From NCBI RefSeq assembly GCF_000600335.2, contig NZ_KK088626.1:1-64000 (forward strand): DNA of 64,000 nt, written 5' to 3'. A program made the position numbers and the translations under genes. The notes beneath the pieces were generated by a model. That model saw nothing but the letters and a program-made list of their open reading frames with translations. It had not been told where the DNA came from and ran no database searches. This DNA is from Rubellimicrobium mesophilum DSM 19309. Lineage in GTDB: Bacteria > Pseudomonadota > Alphaproteobacteria > Rhodobacterales > Rhodobacteraceae. Every line of letters begins with the position of its first letter. Position 1 is the stretch's first letter. Below are positions 40,915-49,539 of the stretch, one piece after another.

Positions 40915-41882
40915 GCGGGGACCTCGGGCGGCGGGACGGCGGCGCGGACGGACGGCTCCAGGCGTCGCAGCGCCGGATGGGCGAGATCGCCCTGGATATG
41001 TGCCCAGACGCGAGGAAGGAGGGCGAGATAGCCGGGCTTGCCCCTCTCGCGGGCGAGGCGGGCGAAGATTCCGAGGATGCGGAGGTTCCGTTGCAGGCCC
41101 AGCACCGCTGTCGCGGCGGCGACGCGGCCTTCGGAACGGCCGGTGAGGTCGGCGAAGCGGCGGGTCATGGCGGCCCTGAGCTCCGCGTCGGTGTCGCGGC
41201 GGGCGTCGCGCAGGAGGGAGGTCAGGTCGTATTCCGGGGGCGCCAGCACGGCGTCCTGGAAGTCGAGGAGACCCAGGCGGTCGGTGCCCTCGCGCTCGGG
41301 ACGCCAGACGAGGTTCTCGGCGTGGTAGTCGCGCAGGGAGAGCACTGTCGCCTCGGGGGCATGCGTCTCCAGCGCCTCGCGCAGGCGGCCGGCGAGCTCG
41401 GCCGCGAGGCGGGGGTCGGTGCCGGGGGCGTAGTGCTCGAAGAGGGGCGCGATCATGCCGGCCGCGCGGGTGGGCGTCAGGGCCACGAGGCCTTCGGGCG
41501 GCGGCGCGGGCTGGAGTCGCACCAGCACGTCGATGGCGCCGCCATAGAGGAGCGGGGCCTCGCCGGGATGATCGGAGAGCCAGGCGGCCATGTGGGTCGG
41601 GCCCAGGTCCTCGAGGAGGAGGAGGCCCTCGCCTTCGGCCAGCACCTCGGGCGCCCGGAGGCCCAGCGCCCGCAGATGCGCGCCGATGCGGAGGAAGGGG
41701 ACGAGCGAGGCGGGCTCGGCGCGGGCGTCCATCAGGATGGCGGTGCGGCCGTCCGGGGCACGGAGCCGCTCGTAGCGGCGGCCCGAGGCGTCGCCGGCCA
41801 GCGGCACCCGCGCCCAGCCCGCGGCGGGGGAAGCCGCGACGAAGGCGATGCAGGGATCGGGGTGGAGCGCGGCGTCAACCAT
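40911..41882 (-). CDS. amgK: AmgK-like sugar kinase (aminoglycoside phosphotransferase fold)
   Basis: A 323-residue kinase of the APH fold. The N-lobe has PLAGDASGRRYERL near 27-40, and LLLLEDLGPTHMAAWL holds the hinge. The catalytic loop is LSLRDYHAENLVW and the metal-binding segment LGLLDFQDAVLAPPEYDL. With the adjacent MurU-like gene it probably phosphorylates anomeric MurNAc/GlcNAc in cell-wall recycling. Its first bases overlap the tsaE stop region by eight bases. Confidence 0.85.
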   Translation of the reverse strand: MVDAALHPDPCIAFVAASPAAGWARVPLAGDASGRRYERLRAPDGRTAILMDARAEPASLVPFLRIGAHLRALGLRAPEVLAEGEGLLLLEDLGPTHMAAWLSDHPGEAPLLYGGAIDVLVRLQPAPPPEGLVALTPTRAAGMIAPLFEHYAPGTDPRLAAELAGRLREALETHAPEATVLSLRDYHAENLVWRPEREGTDRLGLLDFQDAVLAPPEYDLTSLLRDARRDTDAELRAAMTRRFADLTGRSEGRVAAATAVLGLQRNLRILGIFARLARERGKPGYLALLPRVWAHIQGDLAHPALRRLEPSVRAAVPPPEVPA

Positions 41883-42339
41883 GAAGGTCCTCCAGGCGGG
41901 GGGCCCAGGCGGGCGGACCCGAGAAGATGGCGGCGCGTCCTTCCCCCTCGGGCACGAGGTCGAGCCGAAGGGCCGAGGCCGGGATCAAGGGACCGAGGCG
42001 GTCGGGCCATTCGATCAGGCAGATGGCGTCCTCCAGCGCGGCGAGCAGGCCGAGCTCCACCACCTCGTCGGGATGCGAGAGGCGATAGAGGTCGGCGTGC
42101 CAGAGCGTGCCTTCACCTGCGCCGTAGGTCTGGACCAAGGTGAAGGTGGGAGAGGGGACCTCGGCCTCCGGATCCCCGAGCCGCGCGCGGATCAGGGCCC
42201 GGGCGAAGGCGGACTTTCCGGCGCCCACGGGACCCGAGAGGAGGACCGCGTCCCCGGGCACGAGCCGGGGGGCCAGGAGACCGGCGAGGGCCGCGGTCTC
42301 GGCCTCGGTGGAAAGGTGGATGGGTCCGGCGAGCACCAT
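41875..42339 (-). CDS. tsaE: tRNA threonylcarbamoyladenosine biosynthesis ATPase TsaE
   Basis: Part of the complex that makes t6A37 on ANN-decoding tRNAs together with TsaB, TsaD and TsaC. The 154 residues carry the Walker A loop SGPVGAGKSAFAR (35-47), VPSPTFTLVQTY and LWHADLYRL, all characteristic. tsaD is also in this window (50949). It lies 119 bases downstream of divL on the same strand. Confidence 0.94.
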   Translation of the reverse strand: MVLAGPIHLSTEAETAALAGLLAPRLVPGDAVLLSGPVGAGKSAFARALIRARLGDPEAEVPSPTFTLVQTYGAGEGTLWHADLYRLSHPDEVVELGLLAALEDAICLIEWPDRLGPLIPASALRLDLVPEGEGRAAIFSGPPAWAPRLEDLHG

Positions 42340-42458
42340 GGGCCGAACCTACGCAGGCCGGCCGAGAGCCGCCAGCCCTTGTTCTGCCGGCTTCGGGCGC
42401 GGGCCATTCCGACGATGCGGGGACACTCGCCTCCCGGATGCCGGGCTCGGCTGAGCCG

Positions 42459-44048
42459 TCAGGCCGGCTCCGTCCGGCGGGCCGAGTCATGGGGCGCAAG
42501 GGCCTCGTCTTCGGGTCGATCACGTCCGACACTCCCCTGGAACCTCACCAGGAGGGCGCCGTGGGGCAGGGGTGCCGCACGCATGGCGAGCTTGCGGCCA
42601 TCCAGGAGCCGAACCTGCTCCTCGATCGGCGTCGGACGATCCGGCGCCAGGTTCTCGAGCCTGCTCCAGGCGGAGCTGGGATGGCAGCCAGCCTTCCAGC
42701 GGGCGACCTCGTCGGCCAGAGCCTTGTCCGGCATGGCCGAAGAGGAAGGTCCCCAGAGCCCTTCGTAGGTCGCGCTCGACAGGAAGAGCCCTCCGGCGGG
42801 CGAGAAGACGGCCACGGCCTCGTCCAAGGCGTCGAGGACGTCGCGCATCGTGTCGACCTCGGTCCGGATGCGACGGGCGAGGCCCACCTCTCCACTGATG
42901 TCCTCGAACAGGAAGGCCAGGGCGCCGTCCGGGTGGGGGCGCCCCGTTACCCTCCAGGTCTGGCCGCCGGGGAGGGTCCAGGTTTCACGGTACTCCCCCT
43001 GCGCCGCGGCGGCTTCGAGGGCGGCGACGCTTTCGCGCCAGGAGGCGTAGTCGCGCGGCTCCGGAAGGATCCGGGCATCGCGGAGACGGTCGAGGACAGC
43101 CTGCACGAGGGGGCGGCCGCTCAGGAACTCGATGGGCAGGCCGGTGAGGTCGAGGAAGGCCGGGTTGAAGAGCACGAGGCGCCGGTCGCGGTCGAAGACC
43201 GCGAGGCCGGTGGCGAGATGCGCGAAGGTCTTGGCCAGGGTCTGCACGAAATGAAGCCGCGTGACCTCGGCCTGCACGAGACTCGTCACGTCCGTGGCGA
43301 AGTGGAGGCTCCCCGGGCCGCGCCGGACGCTGGTCACGTCGTACCAGAGCGGCTCCTCGCTGTCGGGCGAGGCGAGGGCCAGGCGCTCCTGCAGCGGTCG
43401 GCCTTCGGCGAGGTCGGTGGGCGAATCCCATAGAGGCTGCACCGGCCAGGCTGCCCGTGCGACAGTCGCGCCATCCGGGTCCCCGGGCCGAACGCTCGCG
43501 ATGTCGGCGAGGGCAAGATAGGCCCGGTTCGCCCAGGTGAGCTCGCCCCGCACATCCAGAGTCCAGATGGGATGCGGCGAGTCCTCCGCGAGGCCGCGGA
43601 GGAGCTGGAGCTCCTCCCGAGCGGCGTCGAAGGCCAGCGTATCGATCGCGGAGGCCCCGACCCCGTCGGGACGGAGGGTCAGGCGGAGGGCGCCGCCTTC
43701 CTCGGCCACCTCGACCGCGCCGGCACCGTTGGGGGAGGCGAGCGAGAGCCGACCGCCGGATGGCAGCTCGGCGAGCCGCGGTCCCAGGTCGGGCCCGAAG
43801 CCACGCTCCAGGAGCCGCAGCACCTTCGCGAGGTCCGGTCCTCCCTCGGGCTGCCCACGCAGGAGCCGGCGCGCGGCCGGGGTGGCATCGACAAGGTCCT
43901 GTCCCTCGAACAGGAAGACGATCGGATCGGACCGGCGCCTAGCGACAACGGGTGGCCTTCTCGTCCACAGCGTCAGGCCCCAGACGATGAGGAGAGCCCC
44001 CGAGAATGCGAAGATCCCCGCGCCGATCGCGTCGAGCAAGTGCATCAC
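42459..44048 (-). CDS. divL: DivL-like PAS-domain protein lacking a kinase domain
   Basis: A 529-residue protein with one N-terminal membrane segment (about 5-27) and several PAS-like regions: DSPHPIWTLDVRGELTWANRAYLALA near 155-180, HLATGLAVFDRDRRLVLFNPAFLDLTGLP near 280-308, and LDALDEAVAVFSPAGGLFLSSATYEGLWG near 405-433. It ends without any histidine-phosphotransfer or ATPase domain. Caulobacter DivL is a tyrosine-containing pseudokinase that controls CckA-CtrA. Rhodobacter DivL is described as a PAS-domain protein acting in the same pathway, and neighbours tsaE/amgK support that identity. A perfect CtrA box lies 49 bases upstream. Confidence 0.8.
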   Translation of the reverse strand: MMHLLDAIGAGIFAFSGALLIVWGLTLWTRRPPVVARRRSDPIVFLFEGQDLVDATPAARRLLRGQPEGGPDLAKVLRLLERGFGPDLGPRLAELPSGGRLSLASPNGAGAVEVAEEGGALRLTLRPDGVGASAIDTLAFDAAREELQLLRGLAEDSPHPIWTLDVRGELTWANRAYLALADIASVRPGDPDGATVARAAWPVQPLWDSPTDLAEGRPLQERLALASPDSEEPLWYDVTSVRRGPGSLHFATDVTSLVQAEVTRLHFVQTLAKTFAHLATGLAVFDRDRRLVLFNPAFLDLTGLPIEFLSGRPLVQAVLDRLRDARILPEPRDYASWRESVAALEAAAAQGEYRETWTLPGGQTWRVTGRPHPDGALAFLFEDISGEVGLARRIRTEVDTMRDVLDALDEAVAVFSPAGGLFLSSATYEGLWGPSSSAMPDKALADEVARWKAGCHPSSAWSRLENLAPDRPTPIEEQVRLLDGRKLAMRAAPLPHGALLVRFQGSVGRDRPEDEALAPHDSARRTEPA

Positions 44049-44096
44049 CGCCTGCCCTCCGGGCTTGCCTCCGGGCGCGACCCTGGCAGGGATTGG

Positions 44097-44111
44097 TTAA
44101 CGCCGAGTTAA
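44097..44111. promoter_or_regulatory. Perfect CtrA binding box upstream of divL
   Basis: TTAA-CGCCGAG-TTAA is an exact TTAA-N7-TTAA CtrA consensus. It lies 49 bases before the divL ATG on the minus strand. Between them, on the minus strand, CCAATCCCTGCCAGGGT resembles the flank of the CtrA-like box at 49379-49393. It suggests that divL is under CtrA control. Confidence 0.75.
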
Positions 44112-44175
44112 CGTCGTGCCCGGCGCGGGCCTCCGCCCTGTGGAGTGTGGCGGATTTGCAAGGACCGCCCCGGTC

Positions 44176-45534
44176 TCAGGAGAGGTGCGCGTGCTCGGCC
44201 CCTTCGCCGGGGGCGACGGCGGATCGGGGCCAAGCCACGACCGCCACGGCGCCCCCAGCGGCGTCATTGGCGAAGGTGAGCCGTGCGCCGGTGCGTTCGA
44301 GCAGGGACTTGGCGATGAAGAGGCCCAGTCCCATCCCTTCGTAGCCCGGGCGCTCGGCCGGTCCTGTCTCCTGCGGCCGTGCGCCGGGTCGGCCGCGCAT
44401 GAAGGGGTCGCCGATGCGGTCGAGGAGAGCGGGCTCGAACCCCGGGCCATCGTCTCGGATGCGCACGGACAGGCGCTCGGGCGTCCAGTCGAGGCGGATC
44501 TCGACCCGGGAGCGGGCGAAGTCCACCGCATTCTGCACAAGGTTGCGCAAGCCATGGACGATCTCGGGTCGGCGGGGAATCTCGGGCTGTCGGCCCTCGG
44601 CGACGACGATCTCGACGGCCTTGCCGCGGTCGAGGTGGGGCTCGGCGGCCTCGCGCAGGACGGCCTCGAAGGGCGCGCGGTCGAGGTAGGAGTCGCGTCG
44701 GCCCGCCCGCCCCATGGCCCGCAGGATGTCGCGGCAGCGGTCCGCCTGGGCGTGAAGGAGCTCGGCATCCTCCCTGAGGTCGGCGAGGTCGGGACGGTCC
44801 CCGAGCTCCTCCATCATCTCGCCCGACACCAGCTTGATGGTGGCGAGCGGCGTGCCGAGCTCGTGCGCCGCGGCGGCGACCACGCCGTCGAGGTCCGAGA
44901 GGCGCTGCGCGCGGTGGAGCGCGAGCTGGGTGGCCGTCAGGGCCTCGCTCATGGCGGTCATCTCGGCCGTGACCTGGCGGGCGTAGAAGCCGAGGAAGCC
45001 CACGCCGATGGCCAAGGCGACCCAGAAGCCCCAGAGGAACAGCCGGGGCGTCTCGAGCGGCCCGTCGGCCGTCACGACGGGTACATGCCAAGGCCCGATG
45101 GCGGTGATCACCGCCAGCGTCAGGCCGCCCAGCACGAGGGTGCTGCGCGTGTGCAGGATGCTCGCGGCGATGGTGACGGGAGCGAGGAGAAGCACCGCGA
45201 AGGGGTTGTTGAGCCCGCCGGTCAGCGCCAGCAGCAGGCCCAGTTGAAGGATGTCGAAGGTAAGGAAGAGCGTGGCCTCCCGCTCCGTCAGGCGGCGCGT
45301 GCGGGGCGCGGTGAGGGCGGCCACGAGGTTCACCAGGACCGAGGCGCCGATGGCGAGCGAGGCCGCGCCGGTGGCGATCTCCAGCTCGATGACCTGCGTC
45401 GCAACCACCAGGGCCGCGACCTGGCCCGCAATGGCCACCCAGCGCAGGACGGTGAGGGTCCGCAGCGGCACCCAGTCGCGCGGGCGCGCGAGGCCCAGGG
45501 GGTCGGGCGGGAAGGGGGAATCCGGATCGAGCAC
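44176..45534 (-). CDS. prrB: Redox-sensing histidine kinase PrrB/RegB
   Basis: Membrane sensor kinase that controls photosynthesis, respiration and fixation genes in response to redox state. The 452 residues have six hydrophobic segments in the first 185. The quinone-associated GGLNNPF is at 106-112, the phosphorylated histidine is H224 in AAAHELGTPLATIKL, and the redox-active cysteine is C267 in DRCRDIL. The ATPase boxes NLVQNAVDFA, DDGPGF and GMGLGLFIAKSL follow. It diverges from prrC-prrA, the classic regB/senC-regA arrangement. Confidence 0.95.
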   Translation of the reverse strand: MLDPDSPFPPDPLGLARPRDWVPLRTLTVLRWVAIAGQVAALVVATQVIELEIATGAASLAIGASVLVNLVAALTAPRTRRLTEREATLFLTFDILQLGLLLALTGGLNNPFAVLLLAPVTIAASILHTRSTLVLGGLTLAVITAIGPWHVPVVTADGPLETPRLFLWGFWVALAIGVGFLGFYARQVTAEMTAMSEALTATQLALHRAQRLSDLDGVVAAAAHELGTPLATIKLVSGEMMEELGDRPDLADLREDAELLHAQADRCRDILRAMGRAGRRDSYLDRAPFEAVLREAAEPHLDRGKAVEIVVAEGRQPEIPRRPEIVHGLRNLVQNAVDFARSRVEIRLDWTPERLSVRIRDDGPGFEPALLDRIGDPFMRGRPGARPQETGPAERPGYEGMGLGLFIAKSLLERTGARLTFANDAAGGAVAVVAWPRSAVAPGEGAEHAHLS

Positions 45535-45620
45535 GGCCGAGCTCCCTTGCGGCGGTTGGGCGCATTGCTATGGACCCGGGACGGGCCGATCTAGCCCGGA
45601 ACAGCTAGGAGGGATCGGGC
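45535..45620. promoter_or_regulatory. Divergent prrB / prrC promoter region
   Basis: This 86-base gap must hold the start sites for both prrB (leftward) and prrC-prrA (rightward). AGGAGG at 45608-45613 is the ribosome site of prrC. I cannot assign -35/-10 elements with confidence. Confidence 0.5.
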
Positions 45621-46244
45621 ATGCGGACCAGCACCATCGCCGTCGTGGCCGGCGCCGTGGCGGTCGTCGGGGTCGCGGGCATGGCCCTGGCGCCGCGCCT
45701 GCTGGGCTCGGACGACGCCTTCGCCGACTGCCGCGGCGGGCAAGTGGCCGGGGGGGACCTCGGAGGCCCCTTCACGCTCGTGAACGGGGCGGGACAGGCG
45801 GTGACGGACCAGGAGGTGTTCACCGAACCCTCGATCCTCTATTTCGGCTATACCTCCTGTCCCGATGTCTGTCCGCTCGACATGGCGCGCAACGCCCAGG
45901 CGGCGGACATCCTGCGGGAGCGCGGCATCGAGGTCACTCCGGTCTTCGTCTCGGTGGACCCCGCGAGGGACACCCCGGACGTGGTCGGAGCCTATGCGAG
46001 GAACTTCGGCGAGGACGCGATCGGCCTGACCGGCAGCCCCGAGCAGGTCGATGCGGCGGCCAAGGCCTATCGGGTGCTCTACGCCAAGCAGGACGACGAT
46101 CCGGAGTACTACTCGGTGCAGCACTCGGCCTTCAGCTACCTCGTGCTCCCGGGAGTGGGCTTCGTCGACTTCGTGAACCGGGACGAGACCCCAGAAGGCC
46201 TGGCCGATCGGATGCAGTGCTTCGCCGAGGCGGCCGGCGCCTGA
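45621..46244 (+). CDS. prrC: SCO1/SenC/PrrC copper-binding thioredoxin-fold protein
   Basis: Membrane-anchored periplasmic protein, 207 residues, with an N-terminal transmembrane anchor (about 6-26). The copper ligands are C80 and C84 of SCPDVC and H168 in VQHSAFSYL. SCO/PrrC proteins deliver copper to cytochrome oxidase CuA and influence PrrB signalling. It is preceded by a clear AGGAGG and followed by prrA 41 bases later. Confidence 0.94.
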   Translation: MRTSTIAVVAGAVAVVGVAGMALAPRLLGSDDAFADCRGGQVAGGDLGGPFTLVNGAGQAVTDQEVFTEPSILYFGYTSCPDVCPLDMARNAQAADILRERGIEVTPVFVSVDPARDTPDVVGAYARNFGEDAIGLTGSPEQVDAAAKAYRVLYAKQDDDPEYYSVQHSAFSYLVLPGVGFVDFVNRDETPEGLADRMQCFAEAAGA

Positions 46245-46285
46245 GGCGCGTTGACGCAGGATGGCCATGGCCTATTCTCGGGCCC

Positions 46286-46870
46286 ATGGCTCCCGAAGGT
46301 TCCGTTCCCGCTCCCGACACCGCCCCCGAAGCTCTCGAGCTCGGGCCGGATCCGTCGCTCCTGCTTGTCGACGACGACGAGGCGTTCCTGCGGCGGCTCG
46401 GCCGGGCCATGGAGCGGCGGGGCTTCCAGGTGACGATGGCCGGGTCCGTGGCTCAGGCGGTCGAGGCGATCGCGGCCCATCCGCCGGCCTACGCGGTGGT
46501 GGACCTGCGGCTCGGCGACGGCAACGGGCTCGACGTGGTCGAGAGGCTGCGCGAGCGGCGGGACGATGCCCGGGTCATCGTGCTCACCGGCTACGGGGCC
46601 ATCGCCAGCGCCGTGGCGGCGGTGAAGATCGGCGCCATCGACTACCTGTCGAAGCCCGCGGACGCGGCCGAGGTCACCCAGGCGCTGCTTGCGCAGGGCG
46701 GCGACCTGCCCGAGCCGCCGGAGAACCCCATGAGCGCGGACCGCGTGCGCTGGGAGCACATCCAGCGCGTCTACGAGATGTGCGACCGCAACGTCTACGA
46801 GACGGCGCGGCGACTCGGGATGCACCGACGGACGCTCCAACGCATCCTGGCTAAGCGCAGTCCAAGGTAG
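46286..46870 (+). CDS. prrA: Redox response regulator PrrA/RegA
   Basis: Two-domain regulator of 194 residues. The receiver has LLLVDDDEAF near 25-34, the phosphoacceptor D73 in VVDLRLGDGNGL, and the lysine in YLSKPAD. The C-terminal Fis-type helix-turn-helix is NVYETARRLGMHRRTLQRILAKR. It is the partner of PrrB. I chose the ATG at 46286; the larger open frame upstream overlaps prrC in another phase. In Rhodobacter hvrA usually follows, but it is not here. Confidence 0.95.
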   Translation: MAPEGSVPAPDTAPEALELGPDPSLLLVDDDEAFLRRLGRAMERRGFQVTMAGSVAQAVEAIAAHPPAYAVVDLRLGDGNGLDVVERLRERRDDARVIVLTGYGAIASAVAAVKIGAIDYLSKPADAAEVTQALLAQGGDLPEPPENPMSADRVRWEHIQRVYEMCDRNVYETARRLGMHRRTLQRILAKRSPR

Positions 46871-46875
46871 GCCGG

Positions 46876-46891
46876 CGTTTCACGTGAAACA
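46876..46891. promoter_or_regulatory. Second parS partition site
   Basis: CGTTTCACGTGAAACA is identical to the site in mnmG (18585) and one base from the universal parS sequence. It sits in the short convergent gap between prrA and the HD-domain gene, about 28 kb from the first site. Confidence 0.93.
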
Positions 46892-46911
46892 GCCTCATCA
46901 AGGGGCCCAGG

Positions 46912-47496
46912 TCAGCCGGTCGTCAGGTCGGCGTGGCGAGCCAGGAAGGCAGCCCTCGCCTCCATGGGAGGCCGGAGGCGGATCTCCAGGCCGGCGAGGA
47001 CCCCCTCCGGCGGACGTCCGAAGATCCGGTCGGCCTCGGAAACCGAGAACCCTGCGATGCGCGTGGCCTCGAGCCAGGCGCTCACCTTGTCGGCGCGCTT
47101 GATCGCGGCCTTGACCTCGCGCGGGAGCGTGGCCGGTAAGCCGAAGCGCAGGTGCACGGCTTGGGCAAGCCTCGCGTCGAGCGCGCCATAGCCCTCGCCC
47201 AGCACGGCCTTCACCGGGGAGATCATGTCGCCGATGACATATTCGGGGGCGTCGTGGAGCAGCGCCGCCAACCGCCAGCGGGAGGACGGCTCAGGGGCGT
47301 TGGCCCCGAATATCGCCTCGACGAGGAGGGAGTGCTCGGCCACCGAATAGGGCCAGTCGCCCCGGGTCTGGCCGTTCCAGCGCGCGACGAAGGCGAGGCC
47401 ATGGGCGATGTCCTCGATCTCCACGTCCAGCGGCGTGGGGTCGAGCAGGTCGAGCCGCCGGCCCGAGAGCATCCGCTGCCATGCGCGCCTGACCAT
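46912..47496 (-). CDS. HD-domain phosphohydrolase (YfbR-like)
   Basis: A 194-residue metal-dependent phosphohydrolase. The metal ligands are in SVAEHSLLV near 51-59, [14 protein letters not shown] near 77-90, and [14 protein letters not shown]. The layout resembles E. coli YfbR 5'-deoxynucleotidase, but alphaproteobacterial members are poorly characterised. It is convergent with prrA and divergent from ahcY. Confidence 0.8.
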   Translation of the reverse strand: MVRRAWQRMLSGRRLDLLDPTPLDVEIEDIAHGLAFVARWNGQTRGDWPYSVAEHSLLVEAIFGANAPEPSSRWRLAALLHDAPEYVIGDMISPVKAVLGEGYGALDARLAQAVHLRFGLPATLPREVKAAIKRADKVSAWLEATRIAGFSVSEADRIFGRPPEGVLAGLEIRLRPPMEARAAFLARHADLTTG

Positions 47497-47612
47497 CCCG
47501 TCCTCCTCCGTCCTCCTCGCGATCTAGCGGTGCCCGGAGCGGAAGGCCAAGTGCGTTGCCGACAAGGCCGCCGGATGCTAAGTCGCCCCGCCACAGCCCC
47601 AGAGGATCCGCC

Positions 47613-49019
47613 ATGCCGCTCGACAAGTCTCAGGACCATATCGTCAAGGACCTTGGCCTCGCGGCCTTCGGGCGCAAGGAGCTCGCCATCGCCGAGACCG
47701 AGATGCCGGGCCTCATGGCGCTGCGCGAGGAGTTCGGGGCGACGAAGCCTCTCAAGGGCGCGCGCATCGCGGGCTCGCTGCACATGACGATCCAGACGGC
47801 GGTGCTGATCGAGACGCTGGTCGAGCTCGGCGCCGAGGTGCGCTGGGCCTCCTGCAACATCTTCTCGACCCAAGACCATGCGGCGGCGGCCATCGCCGAG
47901 CGCGGCATCCCGGTCTTCGCCGTCAAGGGCGAGACGCTGGAAGAGTACTGGGCCTACACGGACCGGATCTTCGCGTTCCCCGAGGGGACCTGCAACATGA
48001 TCCTGGACGACGGCGGCGACGCGACGCTCTATGTCCTCTTGGGCGCGCGGGTCGAGAACGGCGAGGCCGACCTCATCGCGGTGCCGACCTCGGACGAGGA
48101 GGTCTGCCTCTTCAACCAGATCCGGAAGCGCATGGCCGAGGAGCCCGGCTGGTTCACTAGGCAGCGCGACGCGATCCGCGGCGTCACCGAGGAGACCACG
48201 ACGGGCGTCAAGCGCCTCTACGACCTGCACAGGAAGGGGCTGCTGCCCTTCCCGGCGATCAACGTCAACGACTCGGTCACCAAGTCCAAGTTCGACAACA
48301 AGTACGGCTGCAAGGAGTCGCTCGTCGACGGCATCCGGCGGGCCACCGACACGATGATGGCCGGCAAGGTCGCGGTGGTCTGCGGCTATGGCGACGTGGG
48401 CAAGGGCTCGGCGGCCTCGCTGCGGGGCGCGGGCGCGCGGGTGAAGGTGACCGAGGTCGACCCGATCTGCGCGCTGCAGGCGGCGATGGACGGCTACGAG
48501 GTCACGCTCCTCGAGGACGAGGTCGGGACGGCCGACATCTTCATCACCACGACCGGCAACAAGGACGTGATCCGGCTCGAGCACATGCGGGCGATGAAGG
48601 ACATGGCCATCGTCGGCAACATCGGCCACTTCGACAACGAGATCCAGGTCGCCGCGCTCCGCAACCACAAGTGGACCAACATCAAGGAGCAGGTGGACAT
48701 GATCGAGATGCCTTCGGGCAATCGCATCATCCTCCTGTCCGAAGGACGGCTCCTCAACCTCGGCAACGCCACGGGGCACCCGAGCTTCGTGATGTCGGCC
48801 TCCTTCTCGAACCAGGTGCTCGCGCAGATCGAGCTCTGGACGAAGCAGGGCGACTACGCGCCGGGCGTCTACATCCTGCCCAAGCAGCTCGATGAGAAGG
48901 TCGCGCGGCTGCACCTCATGAAGATCGGAGCGAAGCTCACCGAGCTCAAGAAGGATCAGGCCGACTACATCGGCGTGACCGTCGAGGGGCCGTTCAAGCC
49001 TGAGCATTACCGCTATTGA
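47613..49019 (+). CDS. ahcY: S-adenosylhomocysteine hydrolase
   Basis: Splits S-adenosylhomocysteine into homocysteine and adenosine, relieving inhibition of methyltransferases. The 468 residues contain [46 protein letters not shown] with the substrate lysine, and the NAD fold [13 protein letters not shown]. The C-terminal KPEHYRY is invariant. The ATG at 47613 has AGAGGA six bases upstream. I looked for a SAH riboswitch in 47497-47612 and did not see its consensus. In Rhodobacter ahcY also lies beside the reg/prr genes. Confidence 0.97.
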   Translation: MPLDKSQDHIVKDLGLAAFGRKELAIAETEMPGLMALREEFGATKPLKGARIAGSLHMTIQTAVLIETLVELGAEVRWASCNIFSTQDHAAAAIAERGIPVFAVKGETLEEYWAYTDRIFAFPEGTCNMILDDGGDATLYVLLGARVENGEADLIAVPTSDEEVCLFNQIRKRMAEEPGWFTRQRDAIRGVTEETTTGVKRLYDLHRKGLLPFPAINVNDSVTKSKFDNKYGCKESLVDGIRRATDTMMAGKVAVVCGYGDVGKGSAASLRGAGARVKVTEVDPICALQAAMDGYEVTLLEDEVGTADIFITTTGNKDVIRLEHMRAMKDMAIVGNIGHFDNEIQVAALRNHKWTNIKEQVDMIEMPSGNRIILLSEGRLLNLGNATGHPSFVMSASFSNQVLAQIELWTKQGDYAPGVYILPKQLDEKVARLHLMKIGAKLTELKKDQADYIGVTVEGPFKPEHYRY

Positions 49020-49036
49020 CGGGCTGGCCGGGCAGG

Positions 49037-49057
49037 GCCCTGATCCTAGGTCAGGGC
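49037..49057 (+). terminator. Hairpin after ahcY
   Basis: GCCCTGA (49037-49043) and TCAGGGC (49051-49057) form a seven-bp stem with a seven-base loop, 18 bases past the ahcY stop codon. No T-run follows, so termination strength is uncertain. Confidence 0.4.
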
Positions 49058-49080
49058 TCGACCCCGTTCGGAGACCGCCG

Positions 49081-49278
49081 ATGTCGCGCCTATTCCTCGT
49101 CCTCGGCATCCTGATGATCGCCTCCGGCCTCCTTTGGGCCGCGCAGGGGAGCGGGCTGTTCCCCTATCCGGCGCAGAGCTTCATGATCGACTCGCGCCCT
49201 TGGATCGGCTGGGGGTTCCTCATGGTCTTGGCCGGCGGGCTGGTCCTCTGGGCGTCGCGATGGCGATCGGGGCGCTGA
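49081..49278 (+). CDS. Small two-helix membrane protein, function unknown
   Basis: A 65-residue protein with two hydrophobic segments, about 4-20 and 41-58, joined by a short loop rich in aromatic residues (FPYPAQSFMIDSRPWIGWG). The positively charged end RWRSGR suggests a cytoplasmic C-terminus. I recognise no family. It follows ahcY by 61 bases on the same strand. Confidence 0.6.
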   Translation: MSRLFLVLGILMIASGLLWAAQGSGLFPYPAQSFMIDSRPWIGWGFLMVLAGGLVLWASRWRSGR

Positions 49279-49312
49279 GAGGGCGTCCGGGCACGTCCTA
49301 GTGGGAAGGCTG

Positions 49313-49393
49313 AGGACGCAGCTTCCCCTACCCCGCCGGGCGGCGACCCAGGGACAAGATCACCTTGGCAGAGACAGGTTAAGAACCGGTAAA
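49313..49393 (-). repeat. CtrA-box element, copy 2 (52-base conserved core)
   Basis: On the minus strand TTTACCGGTTCTTAA (49379-49393) is followed after 14 bases by the 52-base core (49313-49364), identical to 31400-31451 except for one base. The core lies between two convergent genes and points toward the small membrane gene's 3' end, with no downstream gene of its own, as for copy 1. It begins GGTGATC and includes GGGGTAGGGGAAGCTGCGTC. Confidence 0.7.
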
Positions 49394-49539
49394 TGGGCGC
49401 GCGAAACATCGCGGCGAGGAACCTCGTTAGGCTCCTCGCTTCGGACGGTCGGCTCGTCCTCGCGCTGATCACCGCGAAATGGCCTGCCTGTGGGCGCTCC
49501 GAGGCCGGAGTTCGGCGGCCGTCCGAGTTCCGTTGCGCG

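Noticed and set aside
47497..47612. SAH riboswitch upstream of ahcY
   Set aside because: The conserved core expected for that aptamer is not present, and only 116 bases separate the genes.
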